A DNA stretch of 64,000 nucleotides from Eretmocerus hayati. Its lineage: Eukaryota > Arthropoda > Insecta > Hymenoptera > Aphelinidae. This document shows positions 1 through 11,194 of the stretch, piece after piece. Position 1 is the stretch's first letter. Every line of letters starts with the position of its first letter. Where the stretch lies: assembly GCA_029851415.1 (NCBI GenBank), contig CM056743.1:93098501-93162500 (forward strand), written 5' to 3'. Below the pieces are notes generated by a model. The model did not search any database. It had not been told where the DNA came from and was given only the letters and a program-made list of their open reading frames with translations. A program made the translations under genes and the position numbers.

Positions 1-1120
1 TAGGACAGATGGGTCTTGAATTTGAGCAAGCTTCTATTTAAGCAGTGAGGGTTGAAAATTCTTCAATGGTAAAAATCGAGTCTCCTGCAACGCGCTTGAG
101 GTGATATTTGAAGCTTTTCACGGCAGCTTCCCAAAGACCGCGGAAATATGGCGCGCGTGGCGGAGAAAAATGCCAAGTCACTTTCGTCGGCGAGTAAAGC
201 AGCGACTTCAGTTGAAAATGAGGATGCTTGTCAAAAAAGTTGTTTCAATTCTCTACTGGCACCGGTGAGAAAGCCAGCATTATCACGATACACGTCAGTA
301 CATCTACCCCTTCGTGACACAAAGCGTCGAAACGCTGCTAAAAATGCTGAACTAATTGAATCCGAAACCACTCCTATATGAATTGCCCTGATGATCATAC
401 AAATGAATTTGGCAAAATATCCTTTTATTGACTTTGCACCCCGGGCACGAGAGAACAAGACGGGAATTGGTCCGGAAAAATCTATTCCCACCGCTTCGAA
501 TGGCATTTTAAGTGTTAGTTTAACAGCTGGCAAAGGAGCCATTTGCTGTTCCAAAGGTCTAGCAGCAGAACGAGCACAGCGCCCACAATTTTTGAAAACC
601 TTTCGAACAATATGCTTCACTCCTGGAATCCAAGCCCACCGAAAGAGTTGACTCAGCATTGCACTCCTCCGTGCAAGCAAGATCTATGAAGTTCCTCAAC
701 AAGTCTCCGAACGAAAATGGATTTAGTTGGCAAGATAATAGGATGTTTCTCATTGAAAGGCAAATCAGCATTTTGTAGTCGACCCCCCACTCTGAGCAGA
801 CCTTGCGGGCAAAAAAATGGAAGTAACCGACGTAAGTAACTGGTTGCAGGAAATTCTCCTTCATTCATCATGATTTTAATTTCTTTTGCAAAGAATTGGC
901 TCTGAATGGTCCTGAATATCCCGTGTTCTGCGGCAAGGAGCTCAGAGTGCGAAAGAGAACCGTCTACACGTTTCCCTCTCTCTAATTTGGCATTGAACTT
1001 CCATCGATATATGAAGGTAACAATTCGATTAATTTTTCGAAATGATGAGAACTTTTCAAGATATTCAAGAGCTGACGAGTTCCCCGGGACTTCGAATACA
1101 GCATGAACGCGGACCTCCAA
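1..1120 (-). pseudogene. BEL/Pao integrase (zinc-binding, catalytic core and C-terminal part), frameshifted
   Basis: The frame at 653-1120 holds the N-terminal part, including VGGRLQNADLPF and HRSCLHGG, which supplies the histidine half of the H2C2 zinc site. The frame at 231-680 continues with the cysteine half (NCGRC) and the catalytic core: first Asp in GIDFSGP and second Asp in YRDNAGF. A one-base expansion of a T run near 245 breaks the frame. The third acidic residue (LWEAAVKSF) is readable in another frame at about 90-130, so the D-D-E triad is complete but spread over three frames. The domain would insert the element's cDNA into host DNA. It continues beyond the left edge with a typical EACLNSRP-like region, here also interrupted by a stop. 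Confidence 0.85.
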
Positions 1121-1212
1121 GTTCTAATCTGGCTTGATGTCAAGCTGAGACGGCCACTGAGACGCGTCTGATGTGATCCAATGAGGCCCGTGCCACCAAA
1201 GACTCGAATTTT

Positions 1213-1671
1213 TCAAGTCTCCAACCGTCTCCCCCCCCGGGTTGCAAGGTCCGCCGGATTTTCATGAGTCGCTACATATGACCAGTATGCGGAATGAAGA
1301 GACCTTTGAATTTCGCTGACTCTAATTGCTACAAAAGTTACCCAACGCGTAGGCTTACCCGCCAGCCAGTCGAGAGTGGTTTTGGAATCAAACCAGCAAA
1401 AAATCTGCGTTGCTCGATTTTGGAGTTGTAGATGCACATGATTAATTAACTGTACGAGTGAAAGGGCTGCACAGAGCTCCAAACGAGGTACAGATAAGGA
1501 CTCAGTGGGAGCAACACGATTTTTTGACATGAGCAAGATTGACGAGTGTCCTGGGATGACTAAATAAATGACAGCTGCATATGCATGAGTTGACGCGTCG
1601 GCAAACCCGTGCAACGTCCATGCAGTGCTCGAGCAAGTCTTCATCCATCGAGGTATTCTAATCGAGTTCAA
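1213..1671 (-). pseudogene. BEL/Pao RNase H domain
   Basis: This 152-residue frame shows the family's RNase H hallmarks: LHGFADASTHAYAAVIY with the first catalytic Asp, the segment SVPRLELCAALSL with the catalytic Glu, and WFDSKTTLDWL with the next Asp. In the intact polyprotein the domain removes the RNA strand of the RNA-DNA hybrid during reverse transcription. It lies between the reverse transcriptase at 1735-2410 and the integrase at 1-1120, as expected, but the joins on both sides (about 1120-1213 and 1671-1735) are out of frame. It is therefore a remnant. Confidence 0.85.
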
Positions 1672-1734
1672 AGTAGGAATTTGATTTCGAAGTTCAAGCC
1701 ATCCTTCAAGTAAATTGTTTTCAAGCGGGGTATC

Positions 1735-2410
1735 CTAATTCAATTTAGCTAACCAGAACTTTCGGGGGAAGATTTTACATTGTACCAAAAACGGAGCAAG
1801 CAAGCCAAGTGGATCGAATAATTTTGAAACTTCTGAGAGAACGATGCGTTTTGTAAAAATTGTTCGCTGTACCGGCATGTCTACTTTGAAGAAGAATCCA
1901 TCTGAATCTGTGGCCCACTTCAGGCCCAAAGTTGACACAACGTTCTCAATATTCATAGAAATTTCGGACTCAGCTCCCGTATTTAGTCCTTGTAGAAGTT
2001 TGACATCATTTGCAGCCCATCCAAGTGGTATGAGGGCTTTCTGTGATAGACCGATCAGTTGATTACGAGCTTCATTCAAGGGTATCCTCTAAATTATCCC
2101 CCCCTTCCAAATAGATCATCGACGTAGCTGAGTAATTTGATGGTCACTGTACCAAGTGGAAATTCGTGTCCGTATTTGTCAGCGAGATAGATCAAAAATC
2201 TGAGCGCAAGAAATGGTGCACAAGCGGTTCCATACATTATCGTATTCAAAATGAAATCTAGGATTTTTGGAGATCGATCATCTTTTCACACGATGCGCTG
2301 CCAATTGCGATCATCGAGGTTAATTAGCACTTGCCTGAACATTTTCACTATGTCCTTGGCGCACAAGAACTTGAAAAACCTCCATCGAATGATAATATGA
2401 GCGATATCCT
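1735..2410 (-). pseudogene. BEL/Pao reverse transcriptase, palm and thumb
   Basis: The frame at 1735-2079 holds the thumb-side segment, with LGLKWATDSDGF and KLFDPLGLLAPF, both typical of BEL/Pao. Immediately upstream (about 2085-2360) the palm is readable in another frame: KDIVKMFRQVL with the first catalytic Asp, a TACAPFLALR segment, and the YVDD active-site box near 2115-2130. One in-frame stop falls between the first Asp and the YVDD box, and a frameshift separates palm from thumb. The domain would copy the element's RNA into DNA. It is confidently identified but clearly non-functional. Confidence 0.85.
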
Positions 2411-2414
2411 TCTG

Positions 2415-3464
2415 TCACTTTGGGCCAGGGAGCAGAAAATCATTGATACAATAGCCATCACCTCCATGTTGCGACGCGTTGAAAACCACTCTGATTTTGT
2501 TGGTCTCACAACGAAAAACTGGATGATGTGGAAGGTAGACTACTGGGCGAGCTGATGTTGATTCTTCCGCAAGCTGCATGTGCCCGAGCTCCTCATATTC
2601 CTTCATAAAGCCCGTATATGCAGCGTCAAGGTTGTCATCACGCTGACGACGTCGTTCTGAACGTAGCAAACAAGCGATGAAGATGTCCTTCGAATCAGAA
2701 AAATGTGGAATTTCAGTATCTTGCTTGAATGGAAGCCTAACGATTATTCGTCCTTCCGGCGTGGATGACCCCGTAGACATGAAATAATTTCCACAAAATT
2801 CATCATCTTGGGAATTAGGTGCTAAAACGTAAGGAAGTTTCTCGATTTCCCAGAATTTTTGCAAATTCTCAGACAAAAACTGGTCAGAAAGGGCAACATG
2901 AAAAGCACAAGAAGAACTAGAGCTTCCATGATTTGAATGAGAGTTTCCAGTGATAATCCAGCCAAAAACCGAATCCTGCGCCACAGGGTCATCAGTTTTG
3001 CCTTTTCGCGAGCCTGGAAAAATGATTGCCGTATAAACATCGGCAGCCAAGACAAAATGAAATTTATCAGGTGACGCAAAACAAGGATCAGCGAGTTGGA
3101 GATTTTTCAAATGAGCGCAAGAACTCACGTCGACTTTACTAGCTGGCAAGACTCGAGTTAGTTCAGGCAATACTAGAGCTGAGAGATCAAGCTTGAAATC
3201 CGAACGAATGGGTGAGCATATTCCCAAAAATGCTCCTGATTTTACAGTGAGCCCAAATTCACCTACAAGAAAAGTTATATCTTGTGATATTTTTGATAAC
3301 GGCAACGAGAGCGCTTGCGCCACTCGTTCAGATAAGAAACATCTCTCAGCCCCAGGATCGACGAGAGCCCTAACTTCGCGTGATTCGCCCGATTTTGAAT
3401 GCAAGATGATCCTAGCTGTAGCAAGCAAACAAGTTCTCCCGACCACTGCAGTATGCGCAGCCAC
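2415..3464 (-). pseudogene. BEL/Pao aspartic protease and N-terminal reverse transcriptase
   Basis: This 349-residue frame is the longest intact piece of the element. Near its N-terminus it has ARIILHSKSGES followed by RALVDPGAERCFLSE, the retropepsin-type active-site segment of BEL/Pao proteases. The middle contains GWIITG, and the C-terminus has VVYLPHHPVFR and IRVVFNASQ, the fingers of the BEL reverse transcriptase. The protease would mature the polyprotein. The frame stops just before the palm at about 2410, where decay continues in another frame. The start is simply the first methionine after the upstream break and is not a real initiation site. Confidence 0.85.
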
Positions 3465-3497
3465 CTGTGGAGATGTCGAGGGTTTTTCCGCTATCTC

Positions 3498-5720
3498 TTA
3501 TTCATCCACTGTTTTTTTCGAGTACGCACCGTTGTGCGATTTTGAGTGGTGAGATCCTTCACAGATTGAGCAGCGATATCTAGATTGACAATCTTTGATA
3601 TCTAGATTTACAATCTTTGAGGTAGTGGCCTGGAAGTAGGCAATAGGGTGGGCCGAAAATCCATTTTTCTCAAGAATCGCTCCGCGCTGGTGAAATTTCA
3701 CTGTCTTTTGATGAGGAAATACGGGAATTTTTTCGCTGCATGCTCGGAAGTGAGTTTTTCAGGTGGAGCAAGAGCCTCAAAGGTTGAGAAAAATGGAGAA
3801 AAACGTGTTTTTCGCTATTGTTTTGCATGAAACTTCGGTGCATCTCCACATTTTGATACGTGCTCTAGTTACTTCTGTAGCTTGTTCCAAACCCAATAAA
3901 ATGAGCTAAGGTACGTCCTATTTGAGTGACGTGGACCAAAGTTATTGTAAATCCACGGAAGAAGGTTTTCCGTCCTTTTTCTTACGTTTTTTCATCCGCG
4001 ATCATGAAGAGGTTATGCGTTATGTAGCCATCTGACGAATGGAACTCTGGCCAAATTGTTACGTTTAGGCTTCTACAGTTTGCTCTATTTTGCGTTTGAA
4101 TGAGGAAAGTCTACTCCAAAATCCCGAGAAATGAGATTTTGTGATGGAGCAAGAGTTTGAGAGATCTTGAGAAAATTAAGAAGAACATGACATTCTGATG
4201 GTCCTTTCGAAAATGATGCGGTAGAATGCAGACTATTATCTTCGCCTGAGCCATCATATGAACGACCTTTTCCTATGTATTTCCACCCGTAGAAACCGAA
4301 AACGAGGTCCACTTACGCCTCAAGGGTCAAGGGTCTTTGTAAATCGCGAGATACCGATGCTGGCGATGAAACCACACTCTCCCGGCAAACGCCCGAATCC
4401 GTTTAAATCGCTGTGCTGCTGAGAGGAGCATTTAAATGGACCTTGATCACTCGTGGAACTGTGTTTCCCTACGTATTTTGTCTCCCTGAAAATGATTTCG
4501 GTGTTTCCATCGAGCTTGGATACATCAAAATAAAGCACTGAGTAGTTGATGGCCGAAGTGTCAAACCTGTGTATAAGGATAGGCAGTCCATGGATAAGAT
4601 AGGACGAAAATCTTCCATCTTTATCTGCTCAATACTCAAATTTGACGCATCCAAGCTCAATGGGAACACCGAGATCGTTTTCAGGAGGACAAAATACGTA
4701 GGGAAACACAATTCCATTAGTGATCAAGGTCCATTCAAATGCTCCTCTCAGCAGCACAGCGCTTTGAACAAATTTGGGCGTTTTCCGGGAAAATGTGGTT
4801 TCATCGCCAGCATCGGTATCTTGCGATTTACAAAGACCCTTGACCCTTGAGGCGTAAGTGGACCTCGTTTTCGGTTTCTACGGGTGGAAATACATAGGAA
4901 AAGGTCGTTCATATGACGGCTCAGGCGAAGATAATAGTCTGCATTCTACCGCATCATTTTCGAAAGGACCATCAGAATGTCATGTTCTTCTTAATTTTCT
5001 CAAGATCTCCTAAAATCTTGCTCCATCACAAAATCTCATTCCTCGGCATTTTGGAGTAGACTTTCCTCGTTCAAACGCAGAATAGGGCAAACTAGAGAAG
5101 CCTAAACGTAACAATTTGGACAGAGTTCCATTCGTCAGATGGCTACATAACGCATAACCCCTTCATGATCGCGGATGGAAAAACGTGAGGAAAAGGTCGG
5201 AAAACCTTCTTCCGTAGATTTACAATGACTTTGGTCCACGTAACTCGAATGAGACGTACCTTAGCTCATTTTATTGTGTTTGGAACAAGCTTCAGAAGTA
5301 ACTAGAGCACGTATCAAAATGTGGAGATGCACCGAAGTTTCATGCAAAACAATAGCGAAAAAGGGTCGAAAAACACGTTTTCCTCCATTTTCTTAACCTT
5401 TGAGGCCCTTGCTCCACCTGAAAAACTCACTTTTGAGCATGCAGCGGAAAAATCACCGTATTTTCTGATCAAAAGACAGTGAAATTTCACTAGCGCGAAG
5501 CGATTCTCGAGAAAAATGGATTTTCGGCCCACCCTACTAGGCAATTCATGCACAACCGTCTTTGTTTAGCGAGCTCATATCGCTGTTGAACACTCAAGGC
5601 TGCAAAGGACTCGCAAGCATGGATCTGATGGTCCTGTTTACAACAATAACCAAAATCAACTTGTTTTTCCGTGGGTAGATGATGAGGCCACTTTGCTGTC
5701 CGATTGAACATTCGCAACAT
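3498..5720 (-). pseudogene. BEL/Pao gag zinc-knuckle region, split by a foldback transposon
   Basis: Right of the insertion the frame 5490-5720 carries CGYCCKQDHQIHAC and then RLCMNCL. Left of it the frame 3498-3701 carries CSICEGSHHSKSH, a second CCHH-type knuckle. The 1893-bp transposon 3644-5536 sits exactly between them, and the flanking target duplication shows the two halves were once continuous. The left part also contains an imperfect 23-24-bp tandem duplication (about 3577-3622). These knuckles normally bind genomic RNA. The residues translated from transposon sequence at both ends of these frames are not part of the gag. Confidence 0.8.
3644..5536. mobile_element. Foldback DNA transposon, non-autonomous, ~0.9-kb inverted arms
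   Basis: The element begins TAGGGTGGGCCGAAAA and ends with the reverse complement. The left arm (3644 to about 4530) and right arm (about 4645 to 5536) are inverted copies of each other over almost their whole length, leaving only ~115 bp of unique spacer. Small frames in the arms are mirror images and have no coding meaning. Flanks GTAGGCAA (3636-3643) and CTAGGCAA (5537-5544) are a 7-8-bp target duplication in the host BEL gag. The outer ~140 bp resemble the TIRs of the transposase-bearing element at 6734-9654, so that family could have mobilised it. Confidence 0.88.
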
Positions 5721-6726
5721 TTACAGCTAACGAGTTTTTTGCAGACGAGTTTTGTGACGAGGAACGAGGTTTCGACGAGCTTTGATTTTGACTCGAAGAC
5801 GAGTCAAGTGTGGCGTAAAGAGCCACCGATTCAAGTGCACGAATGCGATTCCCGAGGAGTTTTGGAAGATTAGCGTACGTAGAAAATCCTTCGATATTCA
5901 TTTGATTAGTTTCCCAAGCTTCGCGTGTACTGGGATCAAGTTTACTGAAGATGCAATATACAAAAACACGATCCCAGGATTCAACCGGACATATCAGATC
6001 TTCAAATCCTTGCACTGTTTGTTTCGTTTTATCCAATGGTTCGTTCAATTTAGACGCAGATCGGCTATCATTATAGCGACGACACAATGTATCCCCAGCA
6101 GGTTTGAAATTTGTGCTTTCGGGTGTAGTACCTTTGAGTAATTCTGCTGCCACCCCCTGTACAGCATCGAGTAGGTATTGAATCTTGAGTGCATCAGAAT
6201 ATGCCTTATTCATCACAGCAGCTTCAAACCGAGGTTAAAAAATACCCCAGTCCTCTTGCTTACCCGAGAAAGCGGGCATAGCAATTGGAGGAACTGACTG
6301 TATTTCAGGAGTCCGTTTCAAAAAACGTTCGAATTGATATGTTTGTTGCGCTGAAATTTGAGACATTGTGATGGATTCCGACTCAAGATTTGATGATGGA
6401 GATGCATTTTGTTCTGCTTGTAGAGGAGGAGGGAGCCAGGATTGCAAAGTTGCATGATGCATCGTTACCGCGTCTTTGATTTCAAGGAAATAATCTTTCT
6501 TAAAAAATTCATGAAGAGGCAACAACGATTTGTTAGAGTACGTAAACTCGTAATGGTTTTAATATTCCAGCCAATACTCTGTCAAGCTAGGAAGTTTTTT
6601 CGTTACGTACGCTGATTGCTCTCGTTTTCCAGCCGAAGCTGATTTCTTGGAATTTTCTATAAAATTGAGTATATAACCTTTCAGCCGTTCAAGACGTTCA
6701 AGTTTCAAGTTCAACTCAGCTGCGGC
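5656..6726 (-). pseudogene. BEL/Pao gag (DUF1759-like body)
   Basis: The frame 5656-6216 resembles the central gag of BEL elements: it begins KIQYLLDAVQG and includes TLCRRYNDSR and FSTYANLPKLLGNRIRALE. The frame 6235-6525 supplies the preceding stretch with IAMPAFSGKQEDW, the conserved segment before the DUF1759 body. A frameshift lies near 6225-6235 and an in-frame stop near 6560. The N-terminal segment between 6560 and 6726 is rich in Leu, Glu, Arg and Lys and resembles a coiled coil. The protein would form the particle shell. Confidence 0.78.
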
Positions 6727-6733
6727 TATCGGT

Positions 6734-9654
6734 TAGGGTGGGCCGAAAAAACTTTTTTTGCGAGAATCGCTTAGCATTAGGTGGGATTTTCTGTCTTTGA
6801 ATGTGAAACAGTGGAAAAATTTTCGCTGCTCGCTCAAAGTTGAATTTTTGAGGTAGAGCAAGAGCTCTGAAGATTTGACGATTTCATTTGAAAATCGTCT
6901 TATTCGCACTTTTGAAATATTTTAAGCCGGGAAATCGTAAAATCGGAATGCACCGGATTTCTTCATCTAGGAGTGCATTGAAATATGTCATTCGAGTAGA
7001 AGACAACCTAACAGTAAAGCACAGGACCATCTATAAGGATATTCATCATTCAGATTGCTGCAAACGTCTTAGATTGTGAGAATCCCTTCTTTCTTTTCAT
7101 ACGGGCTTGGGACCGTTATTGGCAGGATTAATTTTTTTTTTGTTTTTCAATTTTCCTAATTTTTTGACTTTATGGGGTTTTAATGATTCCTTTCTTCTTG
7201 CTTTCTCTCTAAATTGATATGGGAATAGTACGTCGAGGCTCAGTGATATGTTCAGGAACTTTGAAATCTTGCTTCGATTCAAATCTTGACAGAGAATGTC
7301 TGGAATAGAGAGTTGTTAATATGAAATCCTCTCGATTCTCTTTGCCACATACTTCAGACGATGCTTCTGTCACTATTTTCACTGTCCGTTCGAGAGCTTG
7401 TGTGTGGCAAGGATAATCGTTGACATTCCAAGTCACAGGTATCTGATTAGTTTTTAGCATAGTCTCAATCTCATCGATCTTCAGTTCTCGGAGAACGGGC
7501 GGAGAACTCATCTCACAGGATGACTATTTCATCATATCAGTGTATTTTCTAGCTTCAAAATTGATTTTTGGAATTTTGAACTAGCGGATTTTACCCTCGT
7601 CATTCTTCTTTGCGTGAAATATCTTCTCCAGAGCTGATTTTCTCACGTCAAAATCTTCATCGTTCATCATAGCGAGTAGAATATTTTCTGGAGCTGCAAA
7701 ATATCCATTTCGTTGGATCACGGGATCTATCACAGCGAGATACTCTGCAGGCAAGTATCTTGAAGCTATGATGAAGTCAGAAAGATGCTTGGGTCCATTT
7801 TAATAGATTTTCCGAATTCGATGCGAAACCAAGATGGCGCGTAAGCTTTTACAAGGAAGCCTACGACAGTGTCCATCTCGTTGCTAGGATATTCAGTGGA
7901 AATGTATAGTCTCAAAATATGGTTCGACATCGTCAACCATCGGGCATGGGATACGTTCCCTGGGAAAAGATTAGCTACATCCTGAGGACAGTTACCTGAT
8001 TGAATAGCTCTGCATATTCGGAGTAAATACTTCTGATCACTATTCAACTCATTTGCATAATAATAAGGCAAACAACAATCAATTGCTTTGAGTTCAACGA
8101 CTGGCAAATTCTCGCAGCCAATCAATTCCTTGCCTATCGGCCCTGAAAAGGTGTTGGGACCTGTTGTTGCGCCGTCGAGTAGACGAAACAAGTGCCTCAG
8201 AGGAAGTTCGTTAAAATGTAAGAGACATATAAAACGCTGATGCGGTCGGGTCACTCTCGATTCCAGCAGAGAAATCACACCCTTCTTGTCACCTAAATTT
8301 CTTGCCGTACCATCACACCCCACAGGTTCAAGAGTCTCAATAAACTCGGGGTAATGTTCTTCAACGTATGAAATCATACAATTTGATACTTCAGTAGCAG
8401 TACCCGAATCCGGTGTCACGTGACTCATATATTTCGATCCCGGCTCGTGAATGAGTGAATGATGTTCTCCCGTGATTTTGGCTTGAGAGTACTTATCGCC
8501 TTTCATTACGACAATTTTAGTTTTATCTTTTCGGCCATCAAAATACAAACTACGTTTACCACTAATGTATCTATCAGTAGATCTCATACTGGCAGCAACC
8601 TTTGATTTATCTCTCTGTAACTTATTTTTATCTATCGCAAAAGCTTCAAAAGACTCCGATACAGATCCGACATCGACTATTGCAGCAGACGCTATTGCTG
8701 CTGCAGCTCTATCCGACATCCCGTATCGCCGAATAATAGCTGCTGTATTTCTCATGTTGCCTCTCACTTGAGATGTAGATGGCTGTCGACGAGAAGGTGG
8801 CCTGTAAAACTCTTGTACGTTCTTTGATCTGTTGAAAAACTTCTCTTGGACTTGAGAACTTTTTTCCCTTTTGGACAATTACAATTATCAGAGGAATCAC
8901 ATTTGCAAGATGTTATATCAAACAGCTTTAGAGAATCTGGTTTGAACGTATTCACTCTAATCTTGGTGTGGTCACTTGGGACAATGCGCTTCAGAATTCT
9001 CTTCATCTTTGAATAATCCTTGTGATATTCTAGGACGAGGAACTTACGTCCCTCACGACCGAACTCGGGATTGATGTCCTATTATGAATTTTTTCAACTT
9101 TATCACAGACAAGACCGGCAATTCCAGAATTACCCGGAGTTCTACTATTCTTTCGAATACCGAGGTGCTTTGTTTCGAAGAAAAAGCACATGAGAACATC
9201 TTGATAAGTAGGCAGGACAGACCGCGAAAGATCTCTTGGTAGTCCAAATATAGGACATTGGAAATTTCGATCAGAGTATCTTGATCTAACCATTATATCT
9301 TGTCACTGATACAGAAGTACTGCCAAAAAGCTAGTGATTAGCGTGTAGAGTTGAGAAGAATCAGTAAGCACAACTTCAAATTCCCAACCGGTGTCAATCT
9401 TGGCAGAGAGCGGAAACTTCAGCTTGGAAAGTACCACTGTGTATCCATGCATCGAGTATCAAGCAATGATCCAAAACAAAGGCGAAAAATGCCCTTTTCT
9501 CAATAATCTCCGAAACTTCAGAGCTCTTGCTCTACCTCAAAAATTCAACTTTGAGCAAGCAGCGAGAATTTTCTCACTGTTTCACACTCAAAGACAGAAA
9601 ATCCCAACTAATGCTAAGCGATTCTCGAAGAAAATGTTTTTTCGGCCCACCCTA
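6734..9654 (-). mobile_element. DNA transposon with TAGGGTGGGCCG termini and a decayed transposase
   Basis: Termini are TAGGGTGGGCCGAAAA at 6734 and its reverse complement ending at 9654. Terminal similarity extends about 200 bp inward on each side. Flanks CTATCGGT (6726-6733) and TTATCGGT (9655-9662) give a target duplication of 7 identical bases plus one mismatch. The gene inside runs leftward. A 7-8-bp duplication and the short GGGTGGGCC-type TIR do not by themselves fix the superfamily. The transposase lacks a recognisable hAT C-terminal dimerisation domain. Confidence 0.88.
7209..9293 (-). pseudogene. Transposase-like gene of an insect-type family (I recall relatives named 'cc8K15.2-like')
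   Basis: Four frames form one gene read leftward. 9030-9293 has FGLPRDLSRSVLPTYQDVL. 8764-9006 has LFDITSCKCDSSDNCNC, a cysteine-rich putative zinc site. 7766-8878 (370 codons) has VGCDGTARNLGDKKGVI, HQRFICLLHFNELPLRHL and TTGPNTFSGPIG. An unlabelled frame near 7590-7765 and the frame 7209-7511, with DYPCHTQALERTVKIVTEAS, form the C-terminus. From memory these blocks occur in this order in a protein family common in insects and Hydra, often labelled uncharacterised or cc8K15.2-like. Frameshifts near 8870, 9010 and 7550-7770 make it non-functional. Its place between matching TIRs argues that it is the transposase. Confidence 0.75.
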
Positions 9655-9655
9655 T

Positions 9656-9667
9656 TATCGGTGCCAT
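9656..9667 (-). pseudogene. Start codon and first codons of the BEL gag, detached by a transposon insertion
   Basis: An ATG at 9667-9665 is followed by three codons and then by the right TIR of the 2.9-kb transposon. Skipping the transposon and one copy of the target duplication, the frame continues in phase into the gag N-terminus at 6726. The insertion therefore landed between codons 4 and 5 of gag. This fixes the gag start and shows that everything from 6734 to 9654 is secondary. Confidence 0.7.
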
Positions 9668-10009
9668 GATTTTCTAAGGAAATTGATTTCAATCTTACGT
9701 AGAAAAAAATTTAGAATAAGTATGAGATGGAGGTGCTCAAGAAGTGATGACCGAACAATGAAGAGACTTCTCTTCGACATTGATTTCGCATTCACTCGCT
9801 CAATCTCCTCGATCTTTTCATCATGATCGTGGAAAAATCTACATATCGATCAATCACATAACACATCACACATATTCCAACTACCATCATTCTGAAACAT
9901 ACAGATGATTTAGGAATGAAATCGAACAGGAACGAATCCATACTCTTCATAACGATGTATAGTTACATAATATCAAAATACCCACAACACATGGCACAGT
10001 CACATGAAC
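9668..10009. other. AT-rich stretch upstream of the BEL gag start; nothing recognised
   Basis: This would be the 5' leader of the minus-strand BEL element. I looked for a primer-binding site and LTR boundary and could not define either. Short frames here have no recognisable content. Confidence 0.4.
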
Positions 10010-10296
10010 ACGCGCCAGTAAGATAGGCAATTCTCTTGGTGAAGGCATCTGAACCGTAGATACTGCATTTGATGAGCTTGTGGCGAATTTCGGGGAAAAT
10101 CAGTGACTCCATAGGATGCGTATAGTAGACTCGGCTTGAATATTTGGCGCGCTCAGCCGCCAGTTGGCGCTGCTAGTGTCCGGGTAAAATTGAACGGGCT
10201 AATCAGAGAGCTTCACTTCAGCAAAGACGAAGGCGCGGACTTGGTGGAGAAGAAGCGGCCATCGTGACACTTGCGGATCAGACATCGTCTCGTGCA
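10010..10296. repeat. Dispersed ~290-bp repeat, copy 1 (copy 2 at 40490-40794, same orientation)
   Basis: The two copies share long near-identical blocks, for example CCGTAGATACTGCATTTGAT, GAATATTTGGCGCGCTCAG and CAGACATCGTCTCGTGCA. Similarity stops abruptly at 10296 and 40794. The segment contains a CCAATCAGA-like CAAT box (CTAATCAGA in this copy) and a GC-rich block with GCGGCCAT. It could therefore be an LTR or promoter fragment, but neither copy has a neighbouring body that would prove this. Confidence 0.7.
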
Positions 10297-11185
10297 TAGT
10301 CTCCTAGGTGCACAGCCCTCATATGCAACAGCTGCTGTGCGGGCATCGTAACCCCAAAGCTGTCGGTGTGCACTCTTACCCGGGCTGCAGCAGATGGGGC
10401 GATTGCCCGTTTGGCCAGCAGACCGGAAAGAGAGTTCCAACACCAACACGCCCACGCCGTGCCCTGCTGTCGCGGGCGGTCGTGATCCCATCCACGCCAT
10501 TTCCTTGGGCGCAGCAACAGTGTGGTGTCCCCAGGAGCGTCGTCCGCGTGGCATGATAGCTCGTGGAGCGAGAGCTGCTTATGACATGCGTATACAGCAC
10601 CGGGTCCGCGGGCCCGGGCTGTTGCCGCCGTGCCACCCCCGCAGCGTCCGATGCATCCGTTATGTGCATTGGATGCAGCGCGGCCTCGACAACCGTGTGC
10701 AAAAACGTGTAAAAATCACGTACTCTCGCTCGCGGGTGAGCAAGAATCTAGTCCGCTGTCGCCTGCAACGGGGTGTGTGTGTGTGTCTGCCCCCGAGGCC
10801 CCGTCCGCTAGGTCATGTGGATGTGGGCTGGGGAGGCCCAAGGTAGGGGCCTGTAAGGGCTCCGTGGCCCAAAGGTAGCCCTTTGACCCACCCAGCTGCC
10901 AAAAGCCCGCATTCGTCGGCTGCTGATTCCTGCAGCCTCCTATGCTGCAGCGGTTACGGCGATCCCGGGTGTAGACGGGGTTGCCTAGGCGTAGGCATGT
11001 CCACTCACGCTGCCTTCCCTTCCGCTGCTCAATCTCTCCGTTGCCGTCTTCTTCTTATCGAGCCAGCACCTCAACAAAAAGAGAAGTATTGCCTGTCAAT
11101 ACTTAGTCTTTTCAGTGCTGGCTCGAGATATTTTCCACAAAAAAACGGCTTTGACGGTATACCCGTCACAACAATGGCCATAAGG
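10297..11185. repeat. GC-rich dispersed repeat, copy 1 (inverted copy at 28561-29504)
   Basis: The order of shared blocks is reversed and complemented in the second copy. At 10310 there is GTGCACAGCCCTCATATGC, with GCATGTGAGGGCTGTGCAC-like sequence near 29440. The hairpin at 11059-11125 matches 28611-28676, and the block TGCCTAGGCGTAGGCAT at 10981 matches 28740-28755. Six overlapping frames of 80-150 codons are by-products of high GC. The element has no recognisable coding domain, and its ends are not sharply defined. Confidence 0.72.
11059..11125. repeat. 67-bp imperfect hairpin inside the GC-rich repeat
   Basis: The outer stem is CGAGCCAGCAC pairing with GTGCTGGCTCG. The inner stem AAGTATTG is separated by a five-base loop CCTGT from CAATACTT. 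The same structure is present at 28611-28676 in the inverted copy, including compensated length. It is therefore a conserved part of the repeat. Confidence 0.8.
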
Positions 11186-11194
11186 CTGACAATG

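Larger units (their letters stand above)
1..9667 (-). mobile_element. BEL/Pao LTR retrotransposon, decayed, carrying two nested DNA transposons; runs off the left edge
   Basis: Reading leftward on the minus strand the pieces come in the order gag, zinc knuckle, protease, reverse transcriptase, RNase H, integrase, which is the BEL/Pao order. Gag starts at 9667 and integrase is still open at base 1, so the 3' LTR lies outside the window. Two transposons (3644-5536 and 6734-9654) sit inside gag. The coding parts carry several frameshifts and at least two in-frame stops, so the element is dead. No 5' LTR could be defined to the right of 9667 by eye. Family assignment rests on domain order and on motifs described in the piecewise entries. 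Confidence 0.88.

Noticed and set aside
6734..9654. Assignment of the TAGGGTGGGCCG family to hAT because of an ~8-bp duplication
   Set aside because: The C-terminal blocks do not resemble the hAT dimerisation domain and the duplication is 7 plus a mismatch, so I left it unclassified.
10213..10878. Overlapping long frames on both strands suggesting a gene
   Set aside because: Five or more frames overlap in GC-rich DNA, none has a domain, and the inverted copy at 28821-29536 shows the same pattern without a conserved protein.
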